64,000 nucleotides of DNA, taken from contig NZ_CP106879.1 in the NCBI RefSeq assembly GCF_025677645.1, forward strand, positions 1,364,001-1,428,000, in the 5' to 3' direction. Source of the stretch: Curtobacterium poinsettiae. GTDB lineage: Bacteria; Actinomycetota; Actinomycetes; Actinomycetales; Microbacteriaceae. Shown here piece by piece: positions 28,013 through 38,314 of the stretch. Made by a program: the position numbers and the translations under genes. The notes beneath the pieces are model-generated. The model saw only the letters and a program-made list of their open reading frames with translations. It did no database searches and was not told where the DNA came from. Numbering within the stretch: the stretch's first letter is position 1; each line of letters starts with the position of its first letter.

Positions 28013-28798
28013 GTGACCGGGACGGCGGGATGGACAGGGCGAGGGATCCTCTACCGCGCCTACCAGCGCCGGATCCGCCGCCAGCTCGACGGTGCAGCGA
28101 AGCCCAAGCACGTCGCCATGATCGTGGACGGCAACCGCCGCTGGGCGAAGCAGCTCGGGCTCGAGTCCGCCGCACACGGTCACCGTGCCGGCGCCGCGAA
28201 GATCCCGGAGTTCCTGACGTGGTGCGACGACCTCGGCATCGAGGTCGTGACGCTCTACCTGCTGTCCGCCGACAACCTGACGGGTCGTGGCGGCGAAGAG
28301 CTCGAGGAACTCGTCGGGATCATCGCCGACCTCGCCGGGGTCCTGGCCGACAACCGTGACTGGCGCGTGCAGCACGTCGGCTCGAACGAGGGGCTGCCGG
28401 ACAACCTGGTGACCGCGCTCGAACGGGCCGAGCAGCGCACCGCCGGACGCACGGGGCTGCACGTCAACCTCGCCGTCGGGTACGGCGGTCGGCGTGAGAT
28501 CGCGGACGCCATGCGCAGCATCGTGCAGGCGCACGGCGCGGGCGGCGGCACCATCGACACCCTGGCAGAGGTCCTGACGCCGGAGCTCATCGGCGACCAC
28601 CTGTACACGCAGGGCCAGCCCGACCCCGACCTGGTGATCCGGACTTCGGGCGAGCAGCGGCTGTCCGACTTCATGCTGTGGCAGAGCGCGCACAGCGAGT
28701 TCTACTTCGTCGAGGCGTTCTACCCGGACCTGCGCGAGGTCGATTTCCTCCGGGCGGTCCGCGACTTCGGACTCCGGTCGCGTCGGTTCGGCGGCTGA
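28013..28798 (+). CDS. cis-(Z)-isoprenyl diphosphate synthase
   Basis: Condenses isopentenyl diphosphate onto an allylic primer with Z geometry for polyprenyl carrier synthesis. The 261-residue protein has the catalytic MIVDGNRRWAK (Asp39), HRAGAAKIPEF and the C-terminal RTSGEQRLSDFMLWQSAHSE signature. Product length cannot be read with certainty. The trhA neighbour is the arrangement of Rv1086, a short-chain Z,E-farnesyl diphosphate synthase, so a short-chain product is inferred; a longer undecaprenyl-type product remains possible. GTG 28013 is favoured by its promoter spacing over an in-frame start at 27986. Confidence 0.88.
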   Translation: MTGTAGWTGRGILYRAYQRRIRRQLDGAAKPKHVAMIVDGNRRWAKQLGLESAAHGHRAGAAKIPEFLTWCDDLGIEVVTLYLLSADNLTGRGGEELEELVGIIADLAGVLADNRDWRVQHVGSNEGLPDNLVTALERAEQRTAGRTGLHVNLAVGYGGRREIADAMRSIVQAHGAGGGTIDTLAEVLTPELIGDHLYTQGQPDPDLVIRTSGEQRLSDFMLWQSAHSEFYFVEAFYPDLREVDFLRAVRDFGLRSRRFGG

Positions 28799-28921
28799 GC
28801 ACGGTCGGGCGCGGCCGGCTACCGAACCACCAGCGACCAGCCACCTGCCGCACCGGGTTCGGCGGCGGAGCCGCGTCCCAGTAGGCTCTCAGGGTTCGAC
28901 CCTGTGAAAGGTGCACCACCT

Positions 28922-30031
28922 GTGAACATCGACGAGTACGCCGCCGGCTTCTCCGAAGACCCCGGTTACCTCGACCACGCTGCGTTCGGCCCCGTGCAGA
29001 CCGCCGTGCTCGAGGAGCAGCGTGTGCTCGGCACGATCCAGGCACACATGCGCTTCGGCGCGATGGAGACCCTCGACGAGCAGGACGCCCGCGTCCGCAC
29101 CGTCGCCGCCCGCCTGGTCGGCCGCCGCGAGGACCAGGTCGTCTCGCAGGCCGCGACGACCCCCGGCTTGCTGCACACCGCCTTCGGCCTGACCGGTGGC
29201 GTGCTCGTGTCCGCCGACGAGTACCCGTCGCTGCCGCTCGCGCTGGCCAGCGCGGCCTCGGCCACCGGCGGACGGGTGCAGCCCGTCGTCATCGAGTCGG
29301 GTGCCGGCTGGGTGACCCCCGAGCTGATCCGTGAGCGCCTGACCGACGAGGTGACCGCCGTCGCGGTGTCCCTGGTCGACTGGCGCACCGGCTACCTGAC
29401 CGACCTCGCCGCCATCCGCGAGGTCATCGGCGACCGCCTGCTCATCGTCGACGCGATCCAGGGCTTCGGCGTCGTCGACGCCCCGTACGAGGTCGCCGAC
29501 GTCGTCGCCACCGGCGGGCAGAAGTGGCTGCACGCCGGGTGGGGCACCGGCTTCGTGGCGTTCAGCGATCGCGCCCTGAACCGGATCCGTCCGGCACTGT
29601 CCGGTCCGCACGGCACCTCCGGCTGGCCCACCGAGGTCCCGGCGGTGCGTCCGGGGGCCGCCGGCTTCCAGATGTCCCGCATCGACCCGGTCGCGCAGGC
29701 CCGGCTCGCGGTGTCGCTCGAGCGCCTCACCGCGGTCGGCGTCGCCGCCGTGCAGGAGCGTGTCACCGACCGCGTCGAGCGCGTGTTCGCGATCGCGGAC
29801 GAGTTCGGGCTCGAGGTCGAGTCCAGCCGCGACCCGGCCGAGCGCGCCGGCATCGTCGTGCTCCGGCCGACGCAGGGTCGCGTGACGGCCCTGTCCGCCG
29901 CGATGCACAACCACGGCGTCACCGCGACCACGCGGCTCGGGGTCGCGCGGGTGTCCGTGTTCCCGTCGACCACCGACGAGACCCTGGACATGTTCCGCGA
30001 CGCCTGCGTCTCGTACGCCACGATGCAGTAG
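28922..30031 (+). CDS. Class V aminotransferase-fold PLP enzyme
   Basis: A 369-residue PLP enzyme of the cysteine desulfurase/isopenicillin N epimerase branch. The Schiff-base lysine is in [12 protein letters not shown] (about residue 203), preceded by the cofactor Asp in [11 protein letters not shown]. It starts at GTG 28922 with GAAAGG upstream, and TAGGCT at 28882-28887 is a candidate -10 box giving a leader of about 28 bases. There is no Fe-S or sulfur-carrier gene nearby and no obvious active-site Cys loop, so desulfurase activity is not supported. The substrate is unknown. Confidence 0.75.
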   Translation: MNIDEYAAGFSEDPGYLDHAAFGPVQTAVLEEQRVLGTIQAHMRFGAMETLDEQDARVRTVAARLVGRREDQVVSQAATTPGLLHTAFGLTGGVLVSADEYPSLPLALASAASATGGRVQPVVIESGAGWVTPELIRERLTDEVTAVAVSLVDWRTGYLTDLAAIREVIGDRLLIVDAIQGFGVVDAPYEVADVVATGGQKWLHAGWGTGFVAFSDRALNRIRPALSGPHGTSGWPTEVPAVRPGAAGFQMSRIDPVAQARLAVSLERLTAVGVAAVQERVTDRVERVFAIADEFGLEVESSRDPAERAGIVVLRPTQGRVTALSAAMHNHGVTATTRLGVARVSVFPSTTDETLDMFRDACVSYATMQ

Positions 30032-30060
30032 CAGCGTCTCGTGCCGCCCGTCCGGGGCAG

Positions 30061-30152
30061 GCGAGCGGTCACGACACCCCGCTCGCGTCCGCCGGGTGGT
30101 CACCACCTGTCGGCTGGCACCGTCGCAGCCGACAGTTCGTGACCACTCGGCG
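30061..30152. repeat. GAGTGGTCAC palindromic repeat cluster, copy B
   Basis: A 27-base arm at 30090-30116 faces an inverted arm at 30126-30152 (CAGCCGACAGTTCGTGACCACTCGGCG on that side), with a few mismatches and a nine-base loop. An extra half-unit GAGCGGTCACGACACCCCGC precedes it, as in copy D. It lies between the aminotransferase gene and phoH. Confidence 0.75.
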
Positions 30153-30372
30153 TCACCGGCGTGCGCGGCTGCGCGAGCCACGCTCGCGTTGTTCACGCGA
30201 CCGTAACTCCGGAAACCGCGTGTCGCTGGCGGGGTGTCGGGGGCCGGACGTACGTTGTCCCCATCGGGCACCGCGCCCGATCGAAGCGGCCACAGTCGGT
30301 GCTTCGGGATCCGCTCCGTGGCCGCGTTCGAGGACAGGACCGGGCCCGTCGCGGCCCGGGGATGGAGTGGTC
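30153..30372 (+). promoter_or_regulatory. phoH upstream region with stem-loop leader
   Basis: 220 non-coding bases. TACGTT at 30251-30256 is a possible -10 box. Downstream, GCGGCCAC (30286-30293) pairs with GTGGCCGC (30318-30325) around a 24-base loop, and a GGGCCCGTCGCGGCCC inverted repeat follows near 30345. The structured leader ends at a GGAG seven bases before the phoH GTG. The promoter assignment is weak; the stem-loop is clear. Confidence 0.4.
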
Positions 30373-31728
30373 GTGACCTCTCAGAACGTCTCTCGCGGAG
30401 CACAGCAGCAGCACACCGCGGACTCGTCCACATCGGTCGCCCAGCGCACGTACGTGCTCGACACATCGGTGCTCCTCAGCGATCCGCGGGCCTTGTTCCG
30501 CTTCGCCGAGCACGCCGTGGTCCTGCCCGTGGTGGTCGTCAGCGAACTCGAGTCGAAGCGCAACGACCCGGAGATCGGGTACTTCGCCCGGCAGGCCCTC
30601 CGGCTGCTCGACGAACTGCGCATCGAGCACGAGCGGCTCGACTTCCCGATCGCGATCGGCGACGGCGGCTCGTTCCGCGTCGAACTGAACCACTCCAACC
30701 AGTCCGTCCTGCCGTCGGGCCTGCAGCTCGGCGACAACGACTCGCGCATCCTCGCCGTCGCGTCGAACCTGAAGAACGACGGACTCGACGTCGTCGTCGT
30801 GTCGAAGGACCTGCCGCTCCGGGTCAAGGCGTCGTCGATCGGCATGGCGGCCGAGGAGTACCGCGCCGAACTCGCGGTCGACTCGGGCTACACCGGCATC
30901 GCCGACCTGCAGGTCTCGGGCGAGCAGATGTCCGACCTGTACGAGAAGGAGGAGATCCGCTCCGCGAAGCTCGACGGGGTCCCGGTGAACACCGGGGTCG
31001 TCATCCACTCGGAGCGCGGATCGGCCCTCGGTCGCGTGCACGTCGCCGGAGCCGTCGCCCTGGTGCGCGGCGACCGCGAGGTCTTCGGACTCCGCGGACG
31101 CTCGGCCGAGCAGCGGCTCGCCATCGACGCCCTGCTCGACTCCGAGATCGGCATCGTCTCGCTCGGCGGCAGCGCCGGCACCGGCAAGTCGGCGCTCGCC
31201 CTGTGCGCCGGACTCGAGGCGGTGCTCGAACGGCAGCAGCACAAGAAGATCATGGTGTTCCGGCCGCTGTACGCCGTGGGTGGGCAGGACCTCGGCTTCC
31301 TGCCCGGCGATGCCGGCGAGAAGATGAACCCGTGGGCGCAGGCCGTCTACGACACCCTCGGTTCGGTGGTGTCGGACAACGTGCTCGACGAAGTGGTCGA
31401 GCGCGGCCTGATCGAGGTGCTGCCCCTGACGCACATCCGCGGCCGCTCCCTGCACGACGCCTTCGTGATCGTCGACGAGGCGCAGTCGCTCGAACGGAAC
31501 GTGCTGCTCACGATGCTCTCCCGCATCGGTCAGAACTCGCGGGTGGTGCTCACCCACGACGTCGCGCAGCGCGACAACCTGCGGGTCGGTCGGCACGACG
31601 GGATCGCGTCGGTCATCGAGCGGCTCAAGGGGCACCCGCTGTTCGCGCACGTCACGCTGACGCGTTCCGAACGCTCCGCGATCGCCGCCCTGGTCACCGA
31701 CCTGCTGGACTCGCCGGACCTGGCGTGA
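30373..31728 (+). CDS. PhoH family protein with N-terminal PIN domain (PhoH2 type)
   Basis: A fusion of a PIN ribonuclease domain and a PhoH ATPase, as in mycobacterial PhoH2, which unwinds and cleaves RNA. The 451 residues begin with a polar tail, then the PIN start [12 protein letters not shown] with Asp30 and acidic partners near residues 115-135. The ATPase half has Walker [10 protein letters not shown] (about 264-272) and Walker B VIVDEAQ (about 366-372). No antitoxin-like small gene precedes it, unlike phoAT-phoH2 pairs of mycobacteria. The start is GTG 30373 with GGAG upstream. Confidence 0.9.
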   Translation: MTSQNVSRGAQQQHTADSSTSVAQRTYVLDTSVLLSDPRALFRFAEHAVVLPVVVVSELESKRNDPEIGYFARQALRLLDELRIEHERLDFPIAIGDGGSFRVELNHSNQSVLPSGLQLGDNDSRILAVASNLKNDGLDVVVVSKDLPLRVKASSIGMAAEEYRAELAVDSGYTGIADLQVSGEQMSDLYEKEEIRSAKLDGVPVNTGVVIHSERGSALGRVHVAGAVALVRGDREVFGLRGRSAEQRLAIDALLDSEIGIVSLGGSAGTGKSALALCAGLEAVLERQQHKKIMVFRPLYAVGGQDLGFLPGDAGEKMNPWAQAVYDTLGSVVSDNVLDEVVERGLIEVLPLTHIRGRSLHDAFVIVDEAQSLERNVLLTMLSRIGQNSRVVLTHDVAQRDNLRVGRHDGIASVIERLKGHPLFAHVTLTRSERSAIAALVTDLLDSPDLA

Positions 31729-31755
31729 GGCGGGTCGAGCCGGCTCCTGACTGAG

Positions 31756-31789
31756 GGGAGGCCCGGTGCCAGCTGGCACCGGGCCTCCC
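31756..31789. terminator. GGAGGCCC-family hairpin between phoH and fumC
   Basis: A perfect palindrome GGGAGGCCCGGTGCC, AGCT centre, then its complement. It lies between convergent genes. Confidence 0.8.
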
Positions 31790-31821
31790 GTCCGTCGTGG
31801 GGGTGCGTCAGGAGCGTCCCG

Positions 31822-33240
31822 CTAGTTCGGGTGGGTCATGCTGAGGACGTCGAGCGCCTCGTCGAGCTGTGCCTCGGTGACCTCGCCGCGCTCGACGTGG
31901 CCGAGGGCCACGACGGCGTCGCGCACGGTGATGCCCTCGGCGACGGCGTACTTCGCGACCTTCGCCGCTGCCTCGTAGCCGATGACCCGGTTGAGCGGGG
32001 TGACGATCGACGGCGAGGACTCCGCGAACGCGCGAGCACGCTCGAGGTTCGCCTGCAGCCCGTCGATGGTCTTGTCCGCGAGCACCCGCGAGCTGTTCGC
32101 CAGCAGCCGGATCGACTCGAGCAGCGCCGTGCCCATCACCGGGATGGCGACGTTGAGCTCGAACGCACCCGAGGCACCGGCCCAGGCGATGGTGGCGTCG
32201 TTGCCGATGACCCGGGCGCCGACCATCAGGGTGGCCTCGGGGATCACCGGGTTCACCTTGCCGGGCATGATCGAGGAGCCGGGCTGCAGGTCGGGGATGT
32301 GCAGCTCGCCCAGGCCGGTGTTCGGACCGGAGCCCATCCAGCGCAGGTCGTTGTTGATCTTCGTCAGGCTGACGGCGAGCACCTTGAGCGCACCGGAGGC
32401 CTCGACCAGGGCGTCACGCGCCCCCTGCGCCTCGAAGTGGTCGACGGCCTCGGTGATCGGCAGGTCGGTGTCGCTCGCGAGCTGGGCGATGACCCGCTGC
32501 GGGAAGCCCTTCGGGGTGTTGATACCGGTCCCGACCGCGGTGCCGCCGAGCGGGACCTCGGCGACGCGGGGCAGCGTCGCCTGCACACGCTCGATGCCCA
32601 GGCGGATCTGGCGTGCGTAGCCGCCGAACTCCTGCCCGAGGGTGACGGGCGTGGCGTCCATCAGGTGCGTCCGGCCGGACTTCACGGCGTCGGCCCAGAG
32701 CGTGGCCTTCGCTTCGAGGGACTCGGCGAGGTGCTCGAGGGCGGGCACGAGGGTGCGGAGGAGCGCCTCGGTCACGGCGACGTGCACGGAGGTGGGGAAG
32801 ACGTCGTTCGACGACTGCGAGGCGTTGACGTGGTCGTTCGGGTGCACCGCCGAGCCCGCGATGTCGGACGCCAGTGTCGCGAGCACCTCGTTCATGTTCA
32901 TGTTCGACGACGTGCCGCTGCCGGTCTGGTAGACGTCGACCGGGAACTGGTCGTGGTGCTGCCCGCCGATGATCAGGTCGGCCGCGCCCGCGATGGCGTC
33001 GGCGACGGCGGGTTCGACGATGCCGAGTGCACCGTTCACGACGGCCGCCGCACGCTTGATCCGTGCGAGCGCCACGATCTGCGCCGACTCGAGCCCGGTG
33101 CCCGAGATGGGGAAGTTCTCGACGGCGCGCTGGGTCTGGGCACGGTAGAGCGCCGACTTCGGCACCCGTACCTCGCCCATCGTGTCGTGCTCGATGCGGA
33201 ACTCGGTCGCAGCGGTGTCGTTCGCAGTGGTGTCGGTCAC
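31822..33240 (-). CDS. fumC: Fumarate hydratase class II
   Basis: Interconverts fumarate and malate in the TCA cycle. The 472-residue protein has the superfamily signature [11 protein letters not shown] (about residues 318-328), [14 protein letters not shown] and SSNDVFPTS for the tripartite active site. The N-terminus carries about 13 extra Thr/Asp/Ala residues before the conserved [11 protein letters not shown]. The GTG start at 33240 has AGGA upstream. The carbonic anhydrase gene lies upstream on the same strand with about 100 bases between, so joint transcription is possible but not required. Confidence 0.96.
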   Translation of the reverse strand: MTDTTANDTAATEFRIEHDTMGEVRVPKSALYRAQTQRAVENFPISGTGLESAQIVALARIKRAAAVVNGALGIVEPAVADAIAGAADLIIGGQHHDQFPVDVYQTGSGTSSNMNMNEVLATLASDIAGSAVHPNDHVNASQSSNDVFPTSVHVAVTEALLRTLVPALEHLAESLEAKATLWADAVKSGRTHLMDATPVTLGQEFGGYARQIRLGIERVQATLPRVAEVPLGGTAVGTGINTPKGFPQRVIAQLASDTDLPITEAVDHFEAQGARDALVEASGALKVLAVSLTKINNDLRWMGSGPNTGLGELHIPDLQPGSSIMPGKVNPVIPEATLMVGARVIGNDATIAWAGASGAFELNVAIPVMGTALLESIRLLANSSRVLADKTIDGLQANLERARAFAESSPSIVTPLNRVIGYEAAAKVAKYAVAEGITVRDAVVALGHVERGEVTEAQLDEALDVLSMTHPN

Positions 33241-33337
33241 GTCGTCGTGGTCCTTCCTGGGGTGCTCGCCGGTCGCGGTCGCGCCGGCCCGTGCCTGCGC
33301 CCCGGGGTCGCCGGGGCGGTCGTCGGGGTCGGGTGGG

Positions 33338-33952
33338 TCAGACCTGGCCGACGACGGTGTCGATGGTGACTTCTCCGGTGGCGAGGTCGTACGTCGCCCC
33401 GACGACCGCCAATCTACCCTTGGCCACGGCGTCGGAGACCGCGCCGGAGCGCTCGATCACCTGGCGGAGGGTGGCTTCGAGGTGTGCGGCGCCGACGGCT
33501 TCCTGCGGGAGCTCGGCGTCGGTGAGCCGGACCTTCTCGACGCTCGGGGCGATCGCATCGACGAGGGCCTGCAGGTGCGGGGCGGGGACGGGCTCACCGG
33601 AGCGCGCTGCCGCGACGGCACCGCACCGGGTGTGCCGGAGCACGACGACCAGGGGCGTGCCCAGGGCGACGACCGCGAACTCGATCGAGCCGAGCACGAC
33701 GTCGTCGACGATCTGGCCGGCGTTGCGGATGGCGAACAGGTCACCGATGCCGGCGTCGAAGACGTGCTCGAACGGCACCCGCGAGTCCGAGCAGCCGAGG
33801 ACGGTCGCGAACGGCGACTGCGATCCTTCGAGCTCGGTGCGGCGGTCCGGGTCCACGCGGCCCATCCGGCGCTTGTCGGCGGCGAATCGTGCGTTGCCGT
33901 CGACGAGCAGGCGCAGGGCGTCGGACGGGGTGGAGGCGGCGCGGTCGGGCAT
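33338..33952 (-). CDS. Beta-class carbonic anhydrase
   Basis: Zinc enzyme interconverting CO2 and bicarbonate. In the 204-residue product the zinc ligands are Cys54 in CSDSR, His107 and Cys110 in HTRCGA, with the Asp56-Arg58 dyad of the beta class. It supplies bicarbonate to carboxylases and helps with pH balance. ATG 33952 is set by GAGGAG seven bases upstream. The neighbours fumC and the DUF4245 gene run in the same direction. Confidence 0.93.
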   Translation of the reverse strand: MPDRAASTPSDALRLLVDGNARFAADKRRMGRVDPDRRTELEGSQSPFATVLGCSDSRVPFEHVFDAGIGDLFAIRNAGQIVDDVVLGSIEFAVVALGTPLVVVLRHTRCGAVAAARSGEPVPAPHLQALVDAIAPSVEKVRLTDAELPQEAVGAAHLEATLRQVIERSGAVSDAVAKGRLAVVGATYDLATGEVTIDTVVGQV

Positions 33953-34008
33953 GGGGCTCCTCGGTTCGGGTGGGACGGGGTGGTGACTGACGGGGCGGTG
34001 CCCGTCGT

Positions 34009-34644
34009 CTACTCGGTCAGTTCTCGGGAGACGGCGGTCGCGACGGTCCGGAAGGCCTTGTCGTCGGCGGTTCCGGAGAGCACGATCGTGTTCTTGCCGA
34101 ACGTCGAGACGAGTGAGTAGGCGTGGTTGCCGGCGTCGGTGCCCTCGGCGCGGCGGTCGTAGACGGTCCACTCCGTGTCACCGATCGTGCGGTCACCGGT
34201 GGACGGCCGCTGGTCGAGCTGGTTCGACACCCACGAGGCGTTGGCGTCGATGCCCTGCTGCACACCGAGGTACTGCTTGTCCGGCGTCACGAAGCCGACG
34301 GTCCAGACGTCCACGCCGTCGGTGGTCTTGCTCGCGAAGTCCGCGCGGTTGGCGCTGTAGCCGTTCGGCAGCGGCGGCGCGACCAGGGTGACGTCGTCGA
34401 CGTTCGCCTTCGCCGCGATCTGCTGGTAGTCGACGGTGCGGTCCACGGTGGTGTCGGGCCGGACGACGACCGCCACCAGGAACAGCACGATGCCGAGTGA
34501 GGCGATGAGCGCGATGACCAGGTTGAACGCGGTCTGGTGCTGACGGCGGGCGGTCCGGGCGGCGTCCTTGCGAGCCCAGGTCTCCTCTGCCGTCTCGGGG
34601 CGACCGAGCTCGGCGACGATCGGGCGGCCGGTGGGGTCGGTCAT
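34009..34644 (-). CDS. DUF4245 domain-containing membrane protein
   Basis: An actinobacterial protein of unknown function, 211 residues. A cytoplasmic N-terminus (about 40 residues) is followed by one membrane helix (about 43-62) and an extracytoplasmic domain containing [20 protein letters not shown] and TEWTVYDRR. Its ATG overlaps the xseB stop as ATGA, so it is translated together with xseA-xseB. That pairing is frequent in actinobacteria, but no link with exonuclease VII is known. Confidence 0.85.
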   Translation of the reverse strand: MTDPTGRPIVAELGRPETAEETWARKDAARTARRQHQTAFNLVIALIASLGIVLFLVAVVVRPDTTVDRTVDYQQIAAKANVDDVTLVAPPLPNGYSANRADFASKTTDGVDVWTVGFVTPDKQYLGVQQGIDANASWVSNQLDQRPSTGDRTIGDTEWTVYDRRAEGTDAGNHAYSLVSTFGKNTIVLSGTADDKAFRTVATAVSRELTE

Positions 34645-34886
34645 CGCCCGGAGCCGTCCTGGGCGTCGCTGGCGGCACGGGCCGCGTCGAGCCGTGCACG
34701 GGCGCCGACGAGCCACTCTTCGCACCGGGCGGCGAGGGCTTCGCCCCGCTCCCAGAGCGCCAGCGAACGCTCGAGGGTCGCGGAGCCCTGTTCGAGCTCG
34801 CTCACGACGCGCACGAGTTCGTCGCGGGCAGCTTCGTAGCTCAGCGACTGGACGTCGGTCTGCTCGGGTTCCTGCTGGGATGGCAC
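34641..34886 (-). CDS. xseB: Exodeoxyribonuclease VII small subunit
   Basis: The small subunit binds several copies per XseA to form exonuclease VII, which degrades single-stranded DNA. The 81-residue helical protein shows the family core [18 protein letters not shown] and [19 protein letters not shown]. It lies 71 bases downstream of xseA and overlaps the DUF4245 gene by four bases. The C-terminal helix is Ala/Arg-rich. Confidence 0.95.
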   Translation of the reverse strand: MPSQQEPEQTDVQSLSYEAARDELVRVVSELEQGSATLERSLALWERGEALAARCEEWLVGARARLDAARAASDAQDGSGR

Positions 34887-34957
34887 GGGTCGATCCTACC
34901 GAGCGTCCACCGACGATCCGCCGCTCGGACCCAGGCTGTGGAGAACACCCGTGGTGG

Positions 34958-36193
34958 TCAGGAGCCGTCCGGGCCGGGGCCGTCCGGTTCGAGCGTGCCC
35001 GTGGCCGTGCCGGCGCCGAGCGTGACGTGCACCGGCGTCGCTCCGGACAGGTCGTCCGTGCCGCGGACGACGCCCCCGTCGGCCCGCTGCACGATGGCGT
35101 ACCCGCGGCGCAGGGTGTCGCGCGGTGAGAGTGCCCGGAGCCGAGCGGTCAGGTGCCCGACCTCGGAGTGCCCGCGCTCGAGCCGGCGGTCGAGCAGTTC
35201 GCGGGCGCGGGACAGGTCGCGGGCGACCTCTTCCGCACGGGTGTCGACGAGCCACGCGGTCGACGCCAGAGCCGGGCGCGACCGCAGCGCGGCGAGCCGG
35301 TCGGCCTCGACCGACAGCGTGTGCGAGAGCCGGAGCCCGAGTCGGGCGCGGGCCGCCCGGACGTTGGCGAGCTCCTCGGCAACGTCGGGCACGACCCGCT
35401 TCGCGGCGTCCGTGGGGGTCGAGGCGCGCAGGTCGGCGACCTCGTCGAGGATCGGGCGATCGGCTTCGTGCCCGATCGCCGAGACGATCGGGGTCGACGC
35501 AGCGGCCGCGGCACGGACGAGCCCTTCGTCGCTGAAGCCGAGCAGGTTCTGGAAGTCGCCGCCGCCACGGGCGATGATGATGACGTCGACCTCGGGGTCG
35601 GCGTCGAGCTCGAGGATCGCCGCCGTGACCTCGCCCATGGTCCGTTCGCCCTGCACCGCCGTGTGCACGGTGCGGAACTCCACATGGGGCCACCGCAGCT
35701 GCGCGTTGCGCTTGACGTCCTTCTCGGCGTCGGAGTCCTTGCCGGTGATCAGGCCGATGCGGTGCGGCAGGAAGGGCAGACGCTGCTTGCGGGACCGGTC
35801 GAACAGCCCTTCCTCGGCGAGGGTGCGGCGGAGGCGCTCGAGGCGTTCGAGCAGGTCACCGAGCCCGACGTGCTTCATCTCGACGACCTGCATCGTCAGT
35901 GAGCCGCCCTTGACCCAGTAGTTCGGCTTGAGCGCGGCGACGACCCGGTCGCCCTGCTTGATGTCCGCCGGCACCCGGGAGCGCACGCTCGACCAGATGG
36001 AGAACGACACGGTGGCGTCCACCTCGACGTCCTTGAGCTTGCCGTACACGTTGCCCCCGGCGACGTTCCACTGCGTGATCTCGCCCTCGACCCAGGCGGT
36101 GCCGAGCCGGTCGATCCAGTCGCGGAGCTTCGCGCCGAGGAGCGCCACGGGCCACGGGTTGTCGGCCGTCGGCGGGCCCTGTTCGATCGCCAT
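34958..36193 (-). CDS. xseA: Exodeoxyribonuclease VII large subunit
   Basis: The catalytic subunit of exonuclease VII. The 411 residues start with an OB-fold DNA-binding domain (about 15-115, including [10 protein letters not shown]), then the nuclease domain with [34 protein letters not shown] and [28 protein letters not shown] written here only as landmarks, a coiled-coil region that holds XseB, and a Gly-rich tail. GAGGAG precedes the ATG at 36193. It is divergent from ispH and heads a probable xseA-xseB-DUF4245 operon. Confidence 0.96.
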   Translation of the reverse strand: MAIEQGPPTADNPWPVALLGAKLRDWIDRLGTAWVEGEITQWNVAGGNVYGKLKDVEVDATVSFSIWSSVRSRVPADIKQGDRVVAALKPNYWVKGGSLTMQVVEMKHVGLGDLLERLERLRRTLAEEGLFDRSRKQRLPFLPHRIGLITGKDSDAEKDVKRNAQLRWPHVEFRTVHTAVQGERTMGEVTAAILELDADPEVDVIIIARGGGDFQNLLGFSDEGLVRAAAAASTPIVSAIGHEADRPILDEVADLRASTPTDAAKRVVPDVAEELANVRAARARLGLRLSHTLSVEADRLAALRSRPALASTAWLVDTRAEEVARDLSRARELLDRRLERGHSEVGHLTARLRALSPRDTLRRGYAIVQRADGGVVRGTDDLSGATPVHVTLGAGTATGTLEPDGPGPDGS

Positions 36194-36306
36194 GTCGCTC
36201 CTCGTCCTGCTGGGACGTCCATCGTGCCCGAGACCGGTGACAGGGGACGGACGTCGTGTTCTCCACAGGCACTCCACGCGCCCAGGTCGCGTGCGTGCCG
36301 CTCACC

Positions 36307-36312
36307 TATCAT
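36307..36312 (+). promoter_or_regulatory. -10-like hexamer of a leaderless ispH promoter
   Basis: TATCAT lies seven bases before the GTG at 36320. Confidence 0.5.
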
Positions 36313-36319
36313 CGGGGAC

Positions 36320-37384
36320 GTGACGATCACCAACGGCCACACGGTCCCGCTCGCCCCGCCGCGTGTGCACGCGGCACGGGGCAGACTGCGTGACGAACCG
36401 GTCGCCGGCCCCAAGAAGGTGCTGCTCGCGGCCCCCCGTGGTTACTGCGCCGGGGTGGACCGCGCGGTCGTGGCGGTCGAGAAGGCGTTGGAGCAGTACG
36501 GCGAGCCCGTCTACGTCCGCAAGCAGATCGTCCACAACGTGCACGTGGTGTCGACGCTCGAGCAGCGCGGTGCCGTCTTCGTCGACGACGTGGCAGAGGT
36601 CCCCCGGGGCTCGCACGTCGTCTTCAGCGCGCACGGTGTGTCGCCGGCCGTCGTCGCGGGCGCCGCCGAACGCGACCTGCACGCCATCGACGCCACCTGC
36701 CCCCTCGTCACCAAGGTCCACCGCGAAGCCACCCGGTTCGCCAAGGCCGAGCGCACCATCATCCTGATCGGCCACGCCGGCCACGAAGAGGTCGAGGGCA
36801 CGATGGGGCACGCCCCGGACCGCACGATCCTGGTGAACGGCCCCGACGACGTCGCCGCACTGTCCGTCTCCGATCCGGACAACCTCGTCTGGCTGTCGCA
36901 GACCACGCTCAGCGTCGACGAGACGATGGAGACCGTGCGGCTGCTGCGCGAGAAGTTCCCGGCCATCCAGGACCCCCCGTCGGACGACATCTGCTACGCC
37001 ACGCAGAACCGCCAGGTCGCGATCAAGAAGGTCGCGCCCGGTGCCGACCTGGTGATCGTCGTCGGCTCGGCGAACTCGTCGAACAGCGTCCGCCTGGTCG
37101 AGGTCGCGCTCGAGCACGGTGCCCGCGCCGCTCACCGTGTCGACTACGCGGAGGAGATCCAGCAGGAGTGGCTCGACGGTGTCGAGACGGTCGGCGTGAC
37201 GAGCGGTGCGTCCGTGCCGGAAGAACTCGTGGCCGAGGTGCTCGAACAACTCGCCGACGCCGGCTACGCCGCCGTCGAAGAGGTCGTCACCGCACACGAG
37301 GACCTGATGTTCTCGCTCCCCAAGGAGCTCCGCACCGACGCCTCGGGCAACCCGACGCGCGCGCTCGGCGGGCGTCGGGCATGA
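36320..37384 (+). CDS. ispH: 4-hydroxy-3-methylbut-2-enyl diphosphate reductase
   Basis: Last enzyme of the MEP pathway: a [4Fe-4S] protein that yields isopentenyl and dimethylallyl diphosphate. The three cluster cysteines are visible: Cys43 in [11 protein letters not shown], Cys128 in DATCPLVTK and Cys226 in [10 protein letters not shown]. The substrate-binding residues SANSSNS and TSGASVPE follow. The 354 residues include about 30 extra at the N-terminus relative to short homologues. GTG 36320 fits the leaderless promoter. It overlaps the next gene by four bases (ATGA). It provides precursors for the Z-prenyl transferase at 28.0 kb. Confidence 0.96.
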   Translation: MTITNGHTVPLAPPRVHAARGRLRDEPVAGPKKVLLAAPRGYCAGVDRAVVAVEKALEQYGEPVYVRKQIVHNVHVVSTLEQRGAVFVDDVAEVPRGSHVVFSAHGVSPAVVAGAAERDLHAIDATCPLVTKVHREATRFAKAERTIILIGHAGHEEVEGTMGHAPDRTILVNGPDDVAALSVSDPDNLVWLSQTTLSVDETMETVRLLREKFPAIQDPPSDDICYATQNRQVAIKKVAPGADLVIVVGSANSSNSVRLVEVALEHGARAAHRVDYAEEIQQEWLDGVETVGVTSGASVPEELVAEVLEQLADAGYAAVEEVVTAHEDLMFSLPKELRTDASGNPTRALGGRRA

Positions 37385-38127
37385 GCGGCTCGGACGGCTG
37401 GTCCTCGGTCCCGCGTCGCGACCCGGCGGACCACGGTGACGCCGGTGCTGGTGCCGGCCAGGAGGCCCGGGGTGCGTCCCCGACGGCGGCCGCCGGTCCC
37501 GCGAGCGGTCGGCCCCAGGGCCGTCCCGCCCCCGGGTACGGCGAGTACGCGCCCGAGGGCTGGGTGAACCCGGTCCTCATCGAGCAGGAACGCCAGGAGC
37601 GGGAGCGTCAGGCACGGGAGCGGCAGGACCAGGCCCCCGCCACCGGCGTGCGCGACGCTGCTCCTCGCGACCGCTCCGGCGGCGACCGCACTGGTACGGA
37701 TGCTCGCTCCGGTGCAGTCCCTGCCGGGGCGCAGCGGTCGATGGTCCGCAGCCGGTTCGGTCGCACACCGGTTGACTTCGTGCTCACCGTCGGGCTGCTC
37801 GCCTTCGGACTGGTCTCCGTGGTGCAGTCCCTCTCGGTGGGCGAGGTCGCCTCCACCGTGCGGCGCACCCTCGAGACCCAGTACACGGCGCTGAACGACC
37901 CGAGTGCCCTGAGCACGGCGGCCGCCATCGCCGCGATCACCAACGTGGTCGTGTTCGCCCTGGTTGCCTGGTGGTCCATCCGCCGGCTCCGGGCACGGAG
38001 GCGGACGTTCTGGGTGCCGCTGGTCGGAGCCGTCGTCGCCACGGCGATCAGCACGATCGCGTTCGTCGTCGTGGTCATGCAGGACCAGGCATTCGTCGAC
38101 TTCATGCTGCGCCAGTCCGGCGCCTGA
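37381..38127 (+). CDS. Membrane protein coupled to ispH (possibly DUF6264)
   Basis: A 248-residue protein with a disordered, charged N-terminal half containing the block [16 protein letters not shown] and an Arg/Glu/Gln helix [14 protein letters not shown], followed by three hydrophobic helices in the C-terminal half. It resembles proteins labelled DUF6264 in Microbacteriaceae, but I hold that weakly. The ATGA overlap with ispH implies one transcript. Bases 37457-37479 in the disordered part match the GGAGGCCC hairpin arm and encode QEARGAS, like the insert in mazG. Confidence 0.6.
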   Translation: MSGSDGWSSVPRRDPADHGDAGAGAGQEARGASPTAAAGPASGRPQGRPAPGYGEYAPEGWVNPVLIEQERQERERQARERQDQAPATGVRDAAPRDRSGGDRTGTDARSGAVPAGAQRSMVRSRFGRTPVDFVLTVGLLAFGLVSVVQSLSVGEVASTVRRTLETQYTALNDPSALSTAAAIAAITNVVVFALVAWWSIRRLRARRRTFWVPLVGAVVATAISTIAFVVVVMQDQAFVDFMLRQSGA

Positions 38128-38167
38128 CCGCCTGACCGCGGGGTTGTTCGCGCCGCCGGCCTCCGCG

Positions 38168-38261
38168 CGCCGAGTGGTCGCAACACGCCGCGGCCCCGCC
38201 GTCGAGTGGTCACGAAGTGTCGTCTGGCACCGACTCGACCGACACTTCGTGACCCCTCGGC
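38168..38261. repeat. GAGTGGTCAC palindromic repeat cluster, copy C
   Basis: GTCGAGTGGTCACGAAGTGTCG (38201-38222) faces its inverted partner at 38240-38261 across 17 bases. A further forward unit GCCGAGTGGTCGCAACACGCCG lies at 38169-38190. It fills the gap between convergent genes and may double as a terminator. Confidence 0.75.
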
Positions 38262-38314
38262 CCTGCGCGTGCGGGGAGTCGTGATCACCCCAGCCAGCCG
38301 ACGCCGGCCGGAGG

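Noticed and set aside
28922..30031. Cysteine desulfurase assignment for the class V aminotransferase-fold protein
   Set aside because: No active-site cysteine loop and no Fe-S assembly neighbours are visible.
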